Assembly: GCF_016316925.1 (NCBI RefSeq)
Contig: NZ_JAEEGB010000007.1
Coordinates: forward strand, 139,717 to 203,716
Length of the DNA stretch: 64,000 nt
DNA from: Clostridium aciditolerans
GTDB lineage: Bacteria; Bacillota; Clostridia; Clostridiales; Clostridiaceae
Reading direction: 5' to 3'
A program made the position numbers and the translations under genes. Each line of letters opens with the position of its first letter. Positions within the stretch are counted from its first letter, which is position 1. Positions 1 through 8,564 of the stretch are shown here, piece after piece. Under the pieces are notes generated by a model that was not told the origin of the DNA, did no database searches, and saw only the letters and a program-made list of their open reading frames with translations.

Positions 1-2436
1 AATGTGTATAATGCTTCCACTGGTGGAAAATTGCTTGGATCAGCAGTGGCATCATCAGATTCCAGCGCAACAGTTAGCATAGGACAACTCGGAACTGCAG
101 CAGGAAATGTTTACATTTCTATTACTACTCCTGGAATGCTTGAAAGCTCTAGGAAAAAAGTAAGTTATTCTGCAGAATCTCAGTCTAACTCAGTAGATAC
201 TGAGAATATAGTAGTTACTAATAACGCAGGAAAAGCAGATACTATATATGTATCTCAGTTAAATGCTGGTGACTTAGTAAAAGTATATGATAGTGCTAGT
301 GGTGGTAATTTACTTGCATCTGCAACAGTACCGGATAGTGCTACAGATGTAACTATATCAGTACCTCAGCTTGGATCTGCAGCTGGAAGTGTTTATGTTT
401 CTATAACTGGCAAAGGTAAGCTAGAAAGTAGTAGAGCACAAGTTGATTATTCTTCTGAGTCTAAGTCTGATTCATTAGATGCAAATAATGTATCTATTAC
501 TAATAGATCAGGAAGTGCAGACACTGTTAGTGTAAGTGGCCTTTCTCAAAATGATGTTATAAAAGTATATGATTTAGCTAAAGGCGGAAATCTGCTTGCA
601 TCTGCTACAGTAGCCTCAGGTGAAACAAATGCAACAATATCTATTGCACAGCTTGGAACAACGGCTGGTAGTGTTTATGTCTCTCGAACTAGTTTAAATA
701 AAGCTGAAAGTGATAGAATAAAAATTGATTATTTAGCCGAAGCGAAATCCAGTGATCCTAAAGCAGAAAACATAATCGTTACTAATAATGCTGGAATGAA
801 TGACACTGTACAAATAAATGGACTTTCTGCCAATGATGTAGTAAAAGTCTATGATTCCCCTCAAGGCGGCATTGTACTTGGCTCTGCAACTGTGGACAAT
901 TATCAAACAGAAGCAACAGTCTCAATTCCACAGCTTGGAAATGATGCAGGAAGTGTATATATTTCTGTAACTAGTACTAATAAAGGTGAAAGCGGCAGGA
1001 CTCAAGTAGGATTTTCTGCAGAGTCTAAATCCAAATCGCCAGTAACTAGTAAAATATCTATTATAAATAACGCAGGAATGGCTAGCACAGTAACAGTCTC
1101 TGGAGTTACCGGAAATGATGTAGTAAAGGTATATGACTCTGCTCAAGGTGGTACCTTACTTGGTTCTGGAACTGTAGGAACATATGATACAGAAGCGACA
1201 ATATCTGTTACACAACTTGGTTCTGAAGCAGGTAATGTGTTTGTTTCTATTACTAGTAAAGGAAAGCTTGAAAGCGATAGAGTTCAAGCAGCGTATTCTG
1301 CAAAGCTTGTAAGCAGCGCACCTAATGCCGCAAATATAATTGTTGAAAACAATGCAGGTATAAAAGATACTGTAAAACTTGCAGGTCTTCAATCAAATGA
1401 CATAGTAAAAGTATACGATAGTGCACAAGGTGGTAATTTATTAGGTTCTGCTACAGTGTCCGGTGACAGTATGGAAGCAATCGTGTCCATAACACAGCTT
1501 GGTGTTAGTTCTGGAACTATCTATGTATCTTTAACAAGTACAGGAAAAACAGAAAGCAGCCGAACTGCAGTACAATATAATGCTGAATCTCAATCTAATG
1601 ATTTATCTATAGGTGATATAACTATAGAAAATAATTCTGGAACATCCGACATTATTACTGTTACAGGCGTAGCTACTAACGATGTAGTTAAAGTTTATAG
1701 TTCTGAAGTAGGCGGAAGTTTACTTGGAACTGCAACAGTATCCAGTGGTAATTCTCAAGCTATTGTTACTATATCACAGCTTGGAACTAATGCTGGAAGC
1801 GTATATATTTCCGTAATAAGATCTGGAAAAACAGAAAGTAATAGGGTTAAAGCGGATTACCTTGCAGAGTCATCAGCACCTGTTATAGGAAATATATTTA
1901 TTACAAACAATGCTGTAATCTCAGATACAGTGACAGTTAAGAACTTAACAGCTAATGATGTTGTTAAAGTTTATGATGCTGCACAAGGTGGTAATTTACT
2001 AGGTTATGCTGTTGTTTCCGCTAACAGTAATGAAGTTACTGTTACAATTTCACAGTTAACTACCGCTTCAGGAAGTGTGTATGTTTCCGTTACAAATTTC
2101 GGAAAGTGTGAAAGTAAAAGAACAAAAGCTGATTATATAGCTGAGCAAACATCAGCTGCTCTTTATCCAGGAAACGTTAGTATTGTGAATAATGCAGTTG
2201 GTACATCTGATGTAATAACAGTAAATAATCTATCATCAAATGATTTAATAAAGGTTTATGATGCTGCTACTGGAGGAAACCTAATTGGTACCGCAGTAGT
2301 TTCATCTAATGATACACAAGCAACTATTACTATATCTCAACTTAGTACAAGTGCTGGAAGTGTGTACATCACAGTTACAAGTCTTGGTAAGATTGAAAGC
2401 AGTAGAACTAAAATTGATTATACTGCTGAAAATTAA
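1..2436 (+). CDS. Repetitive surface-type protein, 3' part (5' end outside window)
   Basis: The reading frame is already open at base 1 and in mid-repeat, so the start and any signal peptide lie to the left. The visible ~811 residues are nine copies of a ~94-residue unit (282 nt; the KVYD-type landmark recurs at 4, 283, 565, 847, 1129, 1411, 1693, 1969 and 2254). Each unit carries NNAG, then DTVxVxGL, VVKVYD...GG, QLG..AGSVYVS and ESSR motifs, rich in beta-prone Thr/Ser/Val, which suggests a string of small beta-sandwich domains. The protein stops right after the last unit with no LPXTG or membrane anchor, so any anchoring must be N-terminal. I cannot name the domain family. A secreted or cell-surface location is inferred from the repeat architecture only. 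Copies differ at many positions, so this is an old repeat array. Confidence 0.75.
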   Translation, partial: NVYNASTGGKLLGSAVASSDSSATVSIGQLGTAAGNVYISITTPGMLESSRKKVSYSAESQSNSVDTENIVVTNNAGKADTIYVSQLNAGDLVKVYDSASGGNLLASATVPDSATDVTISVPQLGSAAGSVYVSITGKGKLESSRAQVDYSSESKSDSLDANNVSITNRSGSADTVSVSGLSQNDVIKVYDLAKGGNLLASATVASGETNATISIAQLGTTAGSVYVSRTSLNKAESDRIKIDYLAEAKSSDPKAENIIVTNNAGMNDTVQINGLSANDVVKVYDSPQGGIVLGSATVDNYQTEATVSIPQLGNDAGSVYISVTSTNKGESGRTQVGFSAESKSKSPVTSKISIINNAGMASTVTVSGVTGNDVVKVYDSAQGGTLLGSGTVGTYDTEATISVTQLGSEAGNVFVSITSKGKLESDRVQAAYSAKLVSSAPNAANIIVENNAGIKDTVKLAGLQSNDIVKVYDSAQGGNLLGSATVSGDSMEAIVSITQLGVSSGTIYVSLTSTGKTESSRTAVQYNAESQSNDLSIGDITIENNSGTSDIITVTGVATNDVVKVYSSEVGGSLLGTATVSSGNSQAIVTISQLGTNAGSVYISVIRSGKTESNRVKADYLAESSAPVIGNIFITNNAVISDTVTVKNLTANDVVKVYDAAQGGNLLGYAVVSANSNEVTVTISQLTTASGSVYVSVTNFGKCESKRTKADYIAEQTSAALYPGNVSIVNNAVGTSDVITVNNLSSNDLIKVYDAATGGNLIGTAVVSSNDTQATITISQLSTSAGSVYITVTSLGKIESSRTKIDYTAEN

Positions 2437-2476
2437 AAATTTAAGTTTACTTTAGTAATACTTATTTAAAAATGAC

Positions 2477-2526
2477 AAAAACCTTGTTTAGTATAAGCTT
2501 TGCTCAACTAAACAGGGTTTTTATCT
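2477..2526. terminator. Rho-independent terminator after the repeat protein
   Basis: A 16-bp stem pairs 2477-2492 with 2507-2522 (one G-T pair), with a 14-nt loop and a run of T on the right and of A on the left. It sits between convergent genes and can serve both. Confidence 0.85.
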
Positions 2527-2546
2527 ATTAACACCCTATTGAGTAT

Positions 2547-3554
2547 TTAATTTTTTACTAAGTCAAAGACAGCTCTAACTTCTCCTATCTCTTCTCTTAT
2601 ATTGTTCAAGTTTTTGCCAACTCTATACTTTTGTAGAGCTATACTTTCATTTTCCTCCAAAACTCCTAAGTCCTCTAGGCATTTTATAACTGTTGGCCAC
2701 ACCGCCCTATAATTGCCGTCCTCTACTTTTATTGCTATTCCAAGGTCTCTGTCTTTTACACCAATACAGTATACTGCCTCAGCTCCTAGCTTCCCTATAA
2801 GTTTACCCTTAGTATTTTTTATAAGTTCAGTACAGAAGCCATTTGTACCAGAAATCATTTCTGGAGCTTTATTCATGGCTCTGAACACTCTGTCACAAGC
2901 ATCCTTATATTCCTTTGATAAAGAATTTGCATTTGCCAACTTCGCAAAACCCAAGGCCATATTATATAAAGGCATACCATATACTGGTACAGTACACCCA
3001 TCTATTCCTAAGTAAATTTCATCTTTATTTATTTCGCAAATTTTTGCGACAATACTCTTTAGCTCTCTTTGAATTGAGTGGTTTTCTATATTATAATTAT
3101 TAATGCTGTATCCTTTATGAATACATACTGCAAGCATTCCTGAATGTTTTCCAGAGCAATCTGTATGCGTAGGCTTCAGTTTAACATGGTTCCATATAAG
3201 TTCTTTTGCATATTTAGGACTTAAAGATAATGTAGCTCCGCATAGTAAATTGTCAACTGAAAGCCCTATCTTATTTAATATTCCTTCTACTACTTTTCTA
3301 TGAAAATCCTCTCCATAATGTGATGCGCACATTATGGCAAGCTCTTCCTCTGTAAAATTAAACCTATCTGCCGCTCCACTTAAGATTACATTTAATGTTT
3401 GAATAGGCTTAGCTGCTGAACGCATAAAACTAACTTTGTAGGGATTCCCAACGTGATATAATAGTTGTCCTTTACTGTCAACTACAGCTATATAACCTCT
3501 ATGAATACTTTCAACCAAAGGCCCTCTGGTAACGTTTACAAGAACTTCTGACAT
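2547..3554 (-). CDS. Asparaginase II family protein
   Basis: The 335-residue protein belongs to the Asparaginase_II family (Pfam PF06089 type, as in the Rhizobium etli thermolabile asparaginase), which is unrelated to the classical AnsA/AnsB fold and hydrolyses L-asparagine to aspartate and ammonia. Visible hallmarks are the N-terminal VTRGPLVES start, MRSAAKPIQ (an SxxK-like serine/lysine pair near residue 46), CASHYGE, DCSGKHSGML and GIDGCTVPVYGMPL. Length is normal for the family and no signal peptide is present, so it should be cytoplasmic. An AAAAGGAGGG ribosome binding site precedes the ATG. It stands alone, convergent with the upstream repeat protein. The substrate is taken from the family and is not shown by the sequence. 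Confidence 0.88.
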   Translation of the reverse strand: MSEVLVNVTRGPLVESIHRGYIAVVDSKGQLLYHVGNPYKVSFMRSAAKPIQTLNVILSGAADRFNFTEEELAIMCASHYGEDFHRKVVEGILNKIGLSVDNLLCGATLSLSPKYAKELIWNHVKLKPTHTDCSGKHSGMLAVCIHKGYSINNYNIENHSIQRELKSIVAKICEINKDEIYLGIDGCTVPVYGMPLYNMALGFAKLANANSLSKEYKDACDRVFRAMNKAPEMISGTNGFCTELIKNTKGKLIGKLGAEAVYCIGVKDRDLGIAIKVEDGNYRAVWPTVIKCLEDLGVLEENESIALQKYRVGKNLNNIREEIGEVRAVFDLVKN

Positions 3555-3584
3555 ACTAACCCTCCTTTTGGGTACACATTCTCT

Positions 3585-3635
3585 TAATTACAGCCAAACT
3601 CCACCTGATGCCAATAATTCTGTTTATATAATTAT
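3585..3635 (-). repeat. Partial copy of dispersed repeat family R1
   Basis: This stretch upstream of the asparaginase gene matches the right end of the longer element at 29810-29993: both read GCCAAA(A)CTC, then ACCTGA.GCCAA.AATTC, then TGTTTAT. Only the terminal part is present here. The rest of the 3555-3780 spacer shows no ORF or strong hairpin. Confidence 0.5.
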
Positions 3636-3780
3636 AATATTAAGTATTTCAGTATATTCTCCTATAAAATTAAAAGCTCAGTAATTTATAAACATTTCCT
3701 ATTTTAGAATATTTAATGCCTGTTTTATATATTAATGTATAGATATTATTAATTTTTGATGATAAATTATCAAAAGTAAT

Positions 3781-4452
3781 TTGGAGGTGTTTCTAATATA
3801 TTCTATAAATTTTAATGGAAAACAGATAACATTCTCTAGTACTAACAATGCCTTTCATACTTATTGGCCTCATGATGAAAATATAAAGGAGAAGAATATT
3901 GAATTTAATAGGCTCTGTTCTGAAGCTTATAGAAATTCTGAAAAAATAATAATACAAGAAACTGATTATGGATTTAATGAAGAATTGATTATGTATAATA
4001 GCTATCTTTTCTGCTTTATTTCTAGTAATTCTCATAAGATATTGTTTAATTATATATACGCCAATGATTTATTTTTAAATAATACTTTCCCTAACCTAAC
4101 CAAATATCAGATATCTAAAATTCATGATATCTCACCAGAGGAAGTTATAGGCGATGTTAAAATTACTCTTTATAATGGTACTAGTATTGTTTATAATGTA
4201 ATTCCAAGCTTTGATGCCTTTTTAAGCTATTCTTCTATAAACAGTACAATACTGCATAACAGTTCAGCAGAAAAACTTCTCTTTAGAGATTTTTTATACG
4301 ACCTGACTGTCTCTAAAATTAATGTTTCCTCAATAGACTCTAATTTAGGCTTAACTATAGCTTTGAAGGATTCTCCGCATTTATTTAACTATTTATATTT
4401 TGATAATCTTATGATAATTACTAACTATCAAAAGAACATTTCATATAGTTAA
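3781..4452 (+). CDS. Uncharacterised protein, start codon uncertain
   Basis: I do not recognise this ~220-residue protein. It is rich in Asn, Ile, Tyr and Phe, with no signal peptide, membrane helix or cysteine cluster. The nominal start is TTG at 3781, but the only good ribosome binding site (GGAGGTG, 3783-3789) lies inside that frame. Eight bases after its GGAGG comes ATA at 3796, followed by TATTCTATAAAT, giving a sensible N-terminus IYSINFNGKQITF. Either an AUA start is used, or an ATG was lost by one G-to-A change and the gene is poorly translated. A strong terminator follows. It is convergent with the haem cluster and not part of it. Confidence 0.5.
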   Translation: MEVFLIYSINFNGKQITFSSTNNAFHTYWPHDENIKEKNIEFNRLCSEAYRNSEKIIIQETDYGFNEELIMYNSYLFCFISSNSHKILFNYIYANDLFLNNTFPNLTKYQISKIHDISPEEVIGDVKITLYNGTSIVYNVIPSFDAFLSYSSINSTILHNSSAEKLLFRDFLYDLTVSKINVSSIDSNLGLTIALKDSPHLFNYLYFDNLMIITNYQKNISYS

Positions 4453-4484
4453 ATGTTTCATATATAATTAAAATAATTTTAAAT

Positions 4485-4521
4485 AAAAGAGCATTCCTCT
4501 ATAAATAAGAATGCTCTTTTT
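4485..4521. terminator. Bidirectional terminator between unknown gene and ahbB
   Basis: A perfect 12-bp stem pairs AAAAGAGCATTC (4485-4496) with GAATGCTCTTTT (4509-4520), with T runs on both strands. It lies between convergent genes. Confidence 0.88.
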
Positions 4522-4525
4522 ATTA

Positions 4526-4993
4526 TCAATCGAAATATCTTTTGCTGCTCTTTTTCAATTCTTTTAAACTATATAAGACCTTATAATCTTGGATTTTTAT
4601 ACTCTTTGCTATTTGCCCTATGACATTTTCACAATAATCAGTGCTTTCTCCGTGAATCATTGTAAAAAGATTGTAAGGCCACCCATCAAAAGTTGGCCGC
4701 TGATAGCAATGGGTTACTTCTTTGAATAGACATATTGTTTTAGCGGTTTCTTCAATTTTATTTTTAGGTATTACCCATACTACCATTGCATTATATTTAA
4801 ATCCTGCTTGCCTATGATATAGTATTCCCCCTACCCTTCTAAGAATGCCTCTATCTTGAAGATCCTTGACTTTATCTAATACCTCTTTTTCTGTAATACC
4901 AACTTCTTCTGCTATTTTTTTGTATGGTTCTTTTACTAAAGGAATGTCTCCAGAAAGCTTGCTAATAATAGTCTTCTCTATTGAATTAAACAT
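4526..4993 (-). CDS. ahbB: Siroheme decarboxylase subunit AhbB-like (Lrp/AsnC fold)
   Basis: The 155-residue protein has an AsnC/Lrp-type N-terminal winged helix (residues ~1-60) and a C-terminal ligand-binding-type domain. In the AhbA/AhbB family this pair forms the enzyme that decarboxylates the C12 and C18 acetates of siroheme to give 12,18-didecarboxysiroheme. The AhbB-type signature THCYQRP...WPYNLFTMIHG (residues ~93-114) is present, with the shared LRRVGGI motif near residue 52 and a C-terminal KKSSKRYF. It is the last gene of the four-gene cluster, three bases after ahbA, and is followed by a terminator. A DNA-binding regulator is the alternative reading, but the partner gene and the radical SAM neighbours favour the enzyme. 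Confidence 0.85.
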   Translation of the reverse strand: MFNSIEKTIISKLSGDIPLVKEPYKKIAEEVGITEKEVLDKVKDLQDRGILRRVGGILYHRQAGFKYNAMVVWVIPKNKIEETAKTICLFKEVTHCYQRPTFDGWPYNLFTMIHGESTDYCENVIGQIAKSIKIQDYKVLYSLKELKKSSKRYFD

Positions 4994-4996
4994 CTT

Positions 4997-5452
4997 TTAC
5001 CCCCCATTGATATGAAAAGTAGCTCTAATTTTAAAAAGTTTAACCGAAGGCAAATTAATTATTCTATTAATTTCTGCTTTAGATTTTATATCCCTTATAA
5101 CTTCATCTATCTTTTCTTTTGACTGCGCTATTATTGTAAACCACATATTATAATGGTGATTTCTGATATAATTATGTGTCACTTCCTCATATTTATTAAT
5201 TATTTTTGATACATCTTCAATTCTTTTTTCTGGAACACTAATTGCACATAAAGTACTTACATATCCCAATTTCTTCGAATCAAAAATGCCCCCTATTCTT
5301 CTTATGAAGGTTTCTCTTTTTAACTTTTCTAGCCTATTTATAACCTCTTCTTCTGTAATTCCAAGTTTTTCACCTATAGTTAGAAATGGTCTTGACTCCA
5401 CAGGTAGGCCATTCTGAACTAAATTAAGCAGCTTTTTATCTATATTATCCAT
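4997..5452 (-). CDS. ahbA: Siroheme decarboxylase subunit AhbA-like (Lrp/AsnC fold)
   Basis: This 151-residue protein is a paralogue of the next gene and the expected partner subunit of siroheme decarboxylase. It has the same N-terminal winged helix, the IRRIGGIFDS motif, and the AhbA-type THNYIRNHHYNMWFT segment (residues ~92-106), whose histidines in this family lie at the tetrapyrrole site. The KIRATFHI C-terminus is also typical. It starts at an ATG nine bases after the stop of the radical SAM gene and ends three bases before ahbB, consistent with co-translation of two subunits. No regulatory role is suggested by the context. Confidence 0.85.
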   Translation of the reverse strand: MDNIDKKLLNLVQNGLPVESRPFLTIGEKLGITEEEVINRLEKLKRETFIRRIGGIFDSKKLGYVSTLCAISVPEKRIEDVSKIINKYEEVTHNYIRNHHYNMWFTIIAQSKEKIDEVIRDIKSKAEINRIINLPSVKLFKIRATFHINGG

Positions 5453-5461
5453 GTAACACCT

Positions 5462-6478
5462 CTATTGAATTTTTACATTTTCTTCATTATTAGAGTATTT
5501 GCATATAGAGTCTCCAGCCATATAGTTGCCATCACTATAGTAAGCAGCCCTTGCCCTACATCCTCCACAAGAATTTTTATATTTGCAATTTCCACAGCTG
5601 CCGCCATAATTAAGTGTTCTAAGCTCATTAAAAATCTCACTATTTTTCCATATGTCACTAAAAGGAACTTCTCTTACATTGCCTGCTACTTTATTCAAAT
5701 AGGCACAAGGCTGTACATCTCCTTTAGGGCTTATGATACAATAACTTGTTCCTGCCAGACACCCTTTGCTGAATCTTGTTTCTACACCTAGTTCTTTTGC
5801 TATTCTAACAAATTGCGGTGCACAAGTAGGTTTTATTTCTATATTAACTTCTTTCTTTTTAGACATAATGATTTTTAATAACTCTTCATATTCCTCTTTA
5901 TTAAGAGATTCATCTGCAATATTTTCACCTCTGCCAGTGGGAACTAAAAAAAATGGATAATGGGCAACTCCACCCATAGCAACAGTAAAATCTATTATAT
6001 TTGTAACCTCATCTTTATTCCAATCCATAACTGTAGTATGAATTTGAAAAGGTAATCCTATATCCCTGCAGTTTTTCATTCCATACAGTGCATCTCTCCA
6101 TGCGTTTTTATACCTTCTAAATTTATCATGCTTGTTTCCATTTAAGCTATCTAGACTTATTCCTACAGCTTTTAATCCACATTCCTTTAACTTTGATGCT
6201 ACTTCTTTAGTAATAAGCGTACCATTTGTACCTATAACTGGCCTTAAGTTTAATTCATTAGCATAGGCTATAAGTTCAAATATATCTTCTCTAACCAGTG
6301 GTTCTCCACCAGAAAAAATCATTATTTTAAAGCCTGCCTTAGAAATCTCTCTTATGAGTGATTTCCCTTCTTCTGTTGTAAGTTCACCATTATTTTTTTC
6401 TCCTGCATCTCTATAACAATGATCACAATACATATTGCATTTATTTGTAATATTCCAAGACATTATCATTTTGTTCAT
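5462..6478 (-). CDS. nirJ2: Radical SAM protein NirJ2/AhbD-like, late haem synthesis
   Basis: The 338-residue radical SAM enzyme has the CxxxCxxC cluster motif as CNMYCDHC (residues ~14-21), FSGGEPL for SAM binding, and a SPASM-type C-terminus (CGNCKYKNSCGGC, residues ~295-307) for auxiliary iron-sulfur clusters. In clostridia this type is annotated NirJ2. By position it should catalyse the last step, conversion of Fe-coproporphyrin III to haem b by oxidative decarboxylation of two propionates (the AhbD role). That assignment rests on neighbours: the N-terminal ISWNxTNKCN is not the classic AhbD sequence of sulfate reducers. It lies between ahbC and ahbA with short gaps. It could instead make a modified tetrapyrrole. 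Confidence 0.78.
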   Translation of the reverse strand: MNKMIMSWNITNKCNMYCDHCYRDAGEKNNGELTTEEGKSLIREISKAGFKIMIFSGGEPLVREDIFELIAYANELNLRPVIGTNGTLITKEVASKLKECGLKAVGISLDSLNGNKHDKFRRYKNAWRDALYGMKNCRDIGLPFQIHTTVMDWNKDEVTNIIDFTVAMGGVAHYPFFLVPTGRGENIADESLNKEEYEELLKIIMSKKKEVNIEIKPTCAPQFVRIAKELGVETRFSKGCLAGTSYCIISPKGDVQPCAYLNKVAGNVREVPFSDIWKNSEIFNELRTLNYGGSCGNCKYKNSCGGCRARAAYYSDGNYMAGDSICKYSNNEENVKIQ

Positions 6479-6521
6479 TCCCCCTAATCACCTTAAAACG
6501 AAGTAAAGTGTTTCCTGTCAA

Positions 6522-7685
6522 TTATAATCCTATTTCTTTATCACTTAAGTAACAAGCGGGATCCGACTCCCAAAAGTCTCCACTTACAGCTTCTGCTCTA
6601 GCTCTAAAATTTCCATTACATATTGATAGCCATTTACAGCTGCTGCATCTACCTTTTAATAAAGTTTTCCTATTCCTTAATCCTTGAATTATAGGATGTG
6701 AATTATTTTTCCATAGGTCACTAAATTTACTATCTCTTATGTTACCGAAAGTATGCTGCCATGTAAATTGATCTGGGTGAACATCACCCCTATAATCCAC
6801 ATTTCCAAAGGCCATGCCAGATCTATTGCCTCCATTCATACTTATTAAGTTCAAGACCTTAGATGCTAATTCAGGATGTTTTTTTTGTGCTTGTAAATAT
6901 ATATATACTGCGTCTGCATGATTATCTACAGTTAAAATTTCATATTCTTTTCCAAGTTCAATTGTTTTTTCAATTATTAAATCCATAGCGTCTCTTGTTT
7001 CTTCCTTTGTTATATCATCCTTTATCATTTCACTTCCTCTTCCAGAATAGACAAGATGATAAAAACACACTCTCGGTATTTTTTCTTCTTTAATAAGCCT
7101 AAAAATATCCTCAAGTTGGTCATAATTATGACGATTTATAGTAAATCTAAGTCCTACCTTTTGACCTATTTCCAAGCAGTTTCTTATTCCACTTAAAGCC
7201 TTATCAAAGCTTCCTTTAGTTCTTCTAAAATCATCATGCCTGGATCCAATTCCATCTAAACTAACTCCAACATATCCTACATTTAGACTTTTTAAACTTT
7301 TACAGACATCTTTATCAAGTAATGTGCCATTTGTAGAAATAGTACTTCTTATATTCTTTTTATTTGAATGTTCTATTAACTCAAAGATATCGCTTCGAAT
7401 TAATGGCTCACCACCAGAAAAAAGTATAACTGGTACTTTAAAATTACCTAAATCTTCAATAAAATACTTAGCTTCCTCAGTGCTTAATTCTCCATCATGC
7501 TTATTGCAATCTGAATCTGCGTAGCAATGTAAACATTTTAAGTTGCAAGCCTTTGTACAATTCCATACAACTACCGGACCTCTACCTGGACTTACTCCAT
7601 ATTTTTCATCTGAAGCACCTTTAATATAACGAAGTTTGTCTCCAAAATTTTCAGAATCACATAACAGTTTTGTAACACTAATCAT
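6522..7685 (-). CDS. ahbC: Radical SAM protein AhbC/NirJ1 (didecarboxysiroheme step)
   Basis: The 387-residue protein starts MISVTKLLCDSENFGDKLRY, typical of the AhbC/NirJ1 family, followed by the radical SAM cluster CNLKCLHC (residues ~47-54), FSGGEPL, and a C-terminal cysteine group (CSSCKWLSIC, then a later Cys). AhbC removes the two acetate groups of 12,18-didecarboxysiroheme to give Fe-coproporphyrin III. It is the first gene of the cluster. Its ATG has no ribosome binding site nearby. The only good one lies about 52 bases upstream and serves a four-codon frame, described separately. No hemA-D or siroheme synthase genes are in the window, so siroheme must come from elsewhere in the genome. 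Confidence 0.85.
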   Translation of the reverse strand: MISVTKLLCDSENFGDKLRYIKGASDEKYGVSPGRGPVVVWNCTKACNLKCLHCYADSDCNKHDGELSTEEAKYFIEDLGNFKVPVILFSGGEPLIRSDIFELIEHSNKKNIRSTISTNGTLLDKDVCKSLKSLNVGYVGVSLDGIGSRHDDFRRTKGSFDKALSGIRNCLEIGQKVGLRFTINRHNYDQLEDIFRLIKEEKIPRVCFYHLVYSGRGSEMIKDDITKEETRDAMDLIIEKTIELGKEYEILTVDNHADAVYIYLQAQKKHPELASKVLNLISMNGGNRSGMAFGNVDYRGDVHPDQFTWQHTFGNIRDSKFSDLWKNNSHPIIQGLRNRKTLLKGRCSSCKWLSICNGNFRARAEAVSGDFWESDPACYLSDKEIGL

Positions 7686-7715
7686 ATTTAATTTTTATTG
7701 AGATAATTTATTAAG

Positions 7716-7768
7716 TTAAACTATCTTCAATATAATCTCCTTTCTGTGCGAATGCTTTCTACATTATA
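7716..7768 (-). promoter_or_regulatory. Leader of the haem cluster: -10 box and SD-led minicistron
   Basis: On the minus strand a TATAAT box (7768-7763) is followed by AAAGGAG (7743-7737) and, at proper spacing, TTG AAG ATA GTT TAA (7730-7716), a four-codon frame. The stop is in frame with the ahbC ATG at 7685, which has no SD of its own. This suggests reinitiation or coupling from a leader peptide. No good -35 box was found. Confidence 0.4.
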
Positions 7769-7900
7769 CATTTTATTAGTAATTTTACACTTAAATACTA
7801 AAAAACAAAAGAAGTATTTAAAATATACTATTACCATTGGATAAATGGTAAATTATGAGTTATAATAAACTGGAATAAAGTGAAACTTAAGTTATATATA

Positions 7901-7936
7901 GAGGTACTAGGTCGAAAGTTAACTTTCTAGTTAGTT
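7901..7936 (+). repeat. Short form of GTTAAC-type dispersed repeat (family R2)
   Basis: GGTACTAGGTCGAAAGTTAA and the following CTTTCTAGTTAGTTTC match, on the opposite strand, the element at 21199-21265. Here the internal hairpin of that copy is missing, as if lost between its two GTTAAC sites. The copy lies just upstream of the GNAT gene. The rest of the 7686-7972 spacer holds a small palindrome (7831-7852). Confidence 0.55.
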
Positions 7937-7972
7937 TCTTTATATATATATATTAAATCAAGAGGTGAAGAA

Positions 7973-8527
7973 ATGTTAAATAGTGACTTGCTAAAAGGAT
8001 CTAATCTAAGACTGACATCCTTAAAAGAAGAGGACTTAAATACCTTTGAAAATTGGTACAATGATGTAAAGTTTTTAAGACATTACGATATGATTGCAGC
8101 ATTTCCTAAGTCACAACCACAACTTTTAGAAATGCTTCAAGATATAAGAAATTCTAATGATAGATATATATTTGCAGTAAGAACAATAGAAGAGAATAAA
8201 TTTATAGGCGTTACTGGTTTTGAAAATATACTATGGAATAATGGAGTTGCTATTATTTATATAGGTATAGGAGATAATAGCTTTAGAGGAAGAGGTTTCG
8301 GAAAAGAATCCTTGCTACTTACTATGGAATTTGGATTTCAAGAACTGAATTTACATAGAATTCAGCTTAATGTTTTATCCTATAATGACCCGGCTATAAA
8401 ACTTTATGAAAGCTTAGGTTTTAAAAGAGAAGGTGTTTATAGAGAGTTCATTCATAGAGATGGTAAAAGATATGACATGTATCTTTATGGAATTCTTCGC
8501 AGCGAATGGGAAAATAGAAATTTATAG
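7973..8527 (+). CDS. GNAT acetyltransferase, RimJ/RimL type
   Basis: The 184-residue single-domain protein has the RimJ/RimL-type layout: N-terminal LRLTSLKEEDL, a central FIGVTGF strand, the acetyl-CoA pyrophosphate loop as FRGRGFGKESL (residues ~104-114), then LHRIQLNVLSYNDPAIKLYESLGFKREG. Such enzymes transfer acetyl from acetyl-CoA to an N-terminal or small-molecule amine. The substrate cannot be told. AAGAGGTGAAG precedes the ATG. It is monocistronic and convergent with the next gene, sharing a terminator that overlaps its own stop codon. Confidence 0.85.
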   Translation: MLNSDLLKGSNLRLTSLKEEDLNTFENWYNDVKFLRHYDMIAAFPKSQPQLLEMLQDIRNSNDRYIFAVRTIEENKFIGVTGFENILWNNGVAIIYIGIGDNSFRGRGFGKESLLLTMEFGFQELNLHRIQLNVLSYNDPAIKLYESLGFKREGVYREFIHRDGKRYDMYLYGILRSEWENRNL

Positions 8528-8552
8528 GGCTCAAGGCCCTATAAATTATTTG
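8521..8552. terminator. Terminator overlapping the GNAT stop codon
   Basis: A 10-bp stem pairs TTTATAGGGC (8521-8530) with GCCCTATAAA (8536-8545), with a 5-nt loop and a T-rich tail. Its left arm contains the end of the GNAT gene (stop at 8525-8527). Confidence 0.75.
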
Positions 8553-8564
8553 TTTTCATCTAAT

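Noticed and set aside
922-1392. Two minus-strand ORFs inside the surface-protein gene
   Set aside because: They are antisense shadows of the repeat region, without ribosome binding sites or protein-like composition.
1-2436. Possible CRISPR-like or minisatellite array
   Set aside because: The ~282-nt periodicity is coding, in one frame, and the copies vary mainly as protein repeats.
2713-3103. Plus-strand ORFs inside the asparaginase gene
   Set aside because: They are shadows of a gene with clear family motifs on the other strand.
5465-5960. ORFs on either strand inside nirJ2
   Set aside because: They overlap a complete radical SAM protein in another frame and have no SD.
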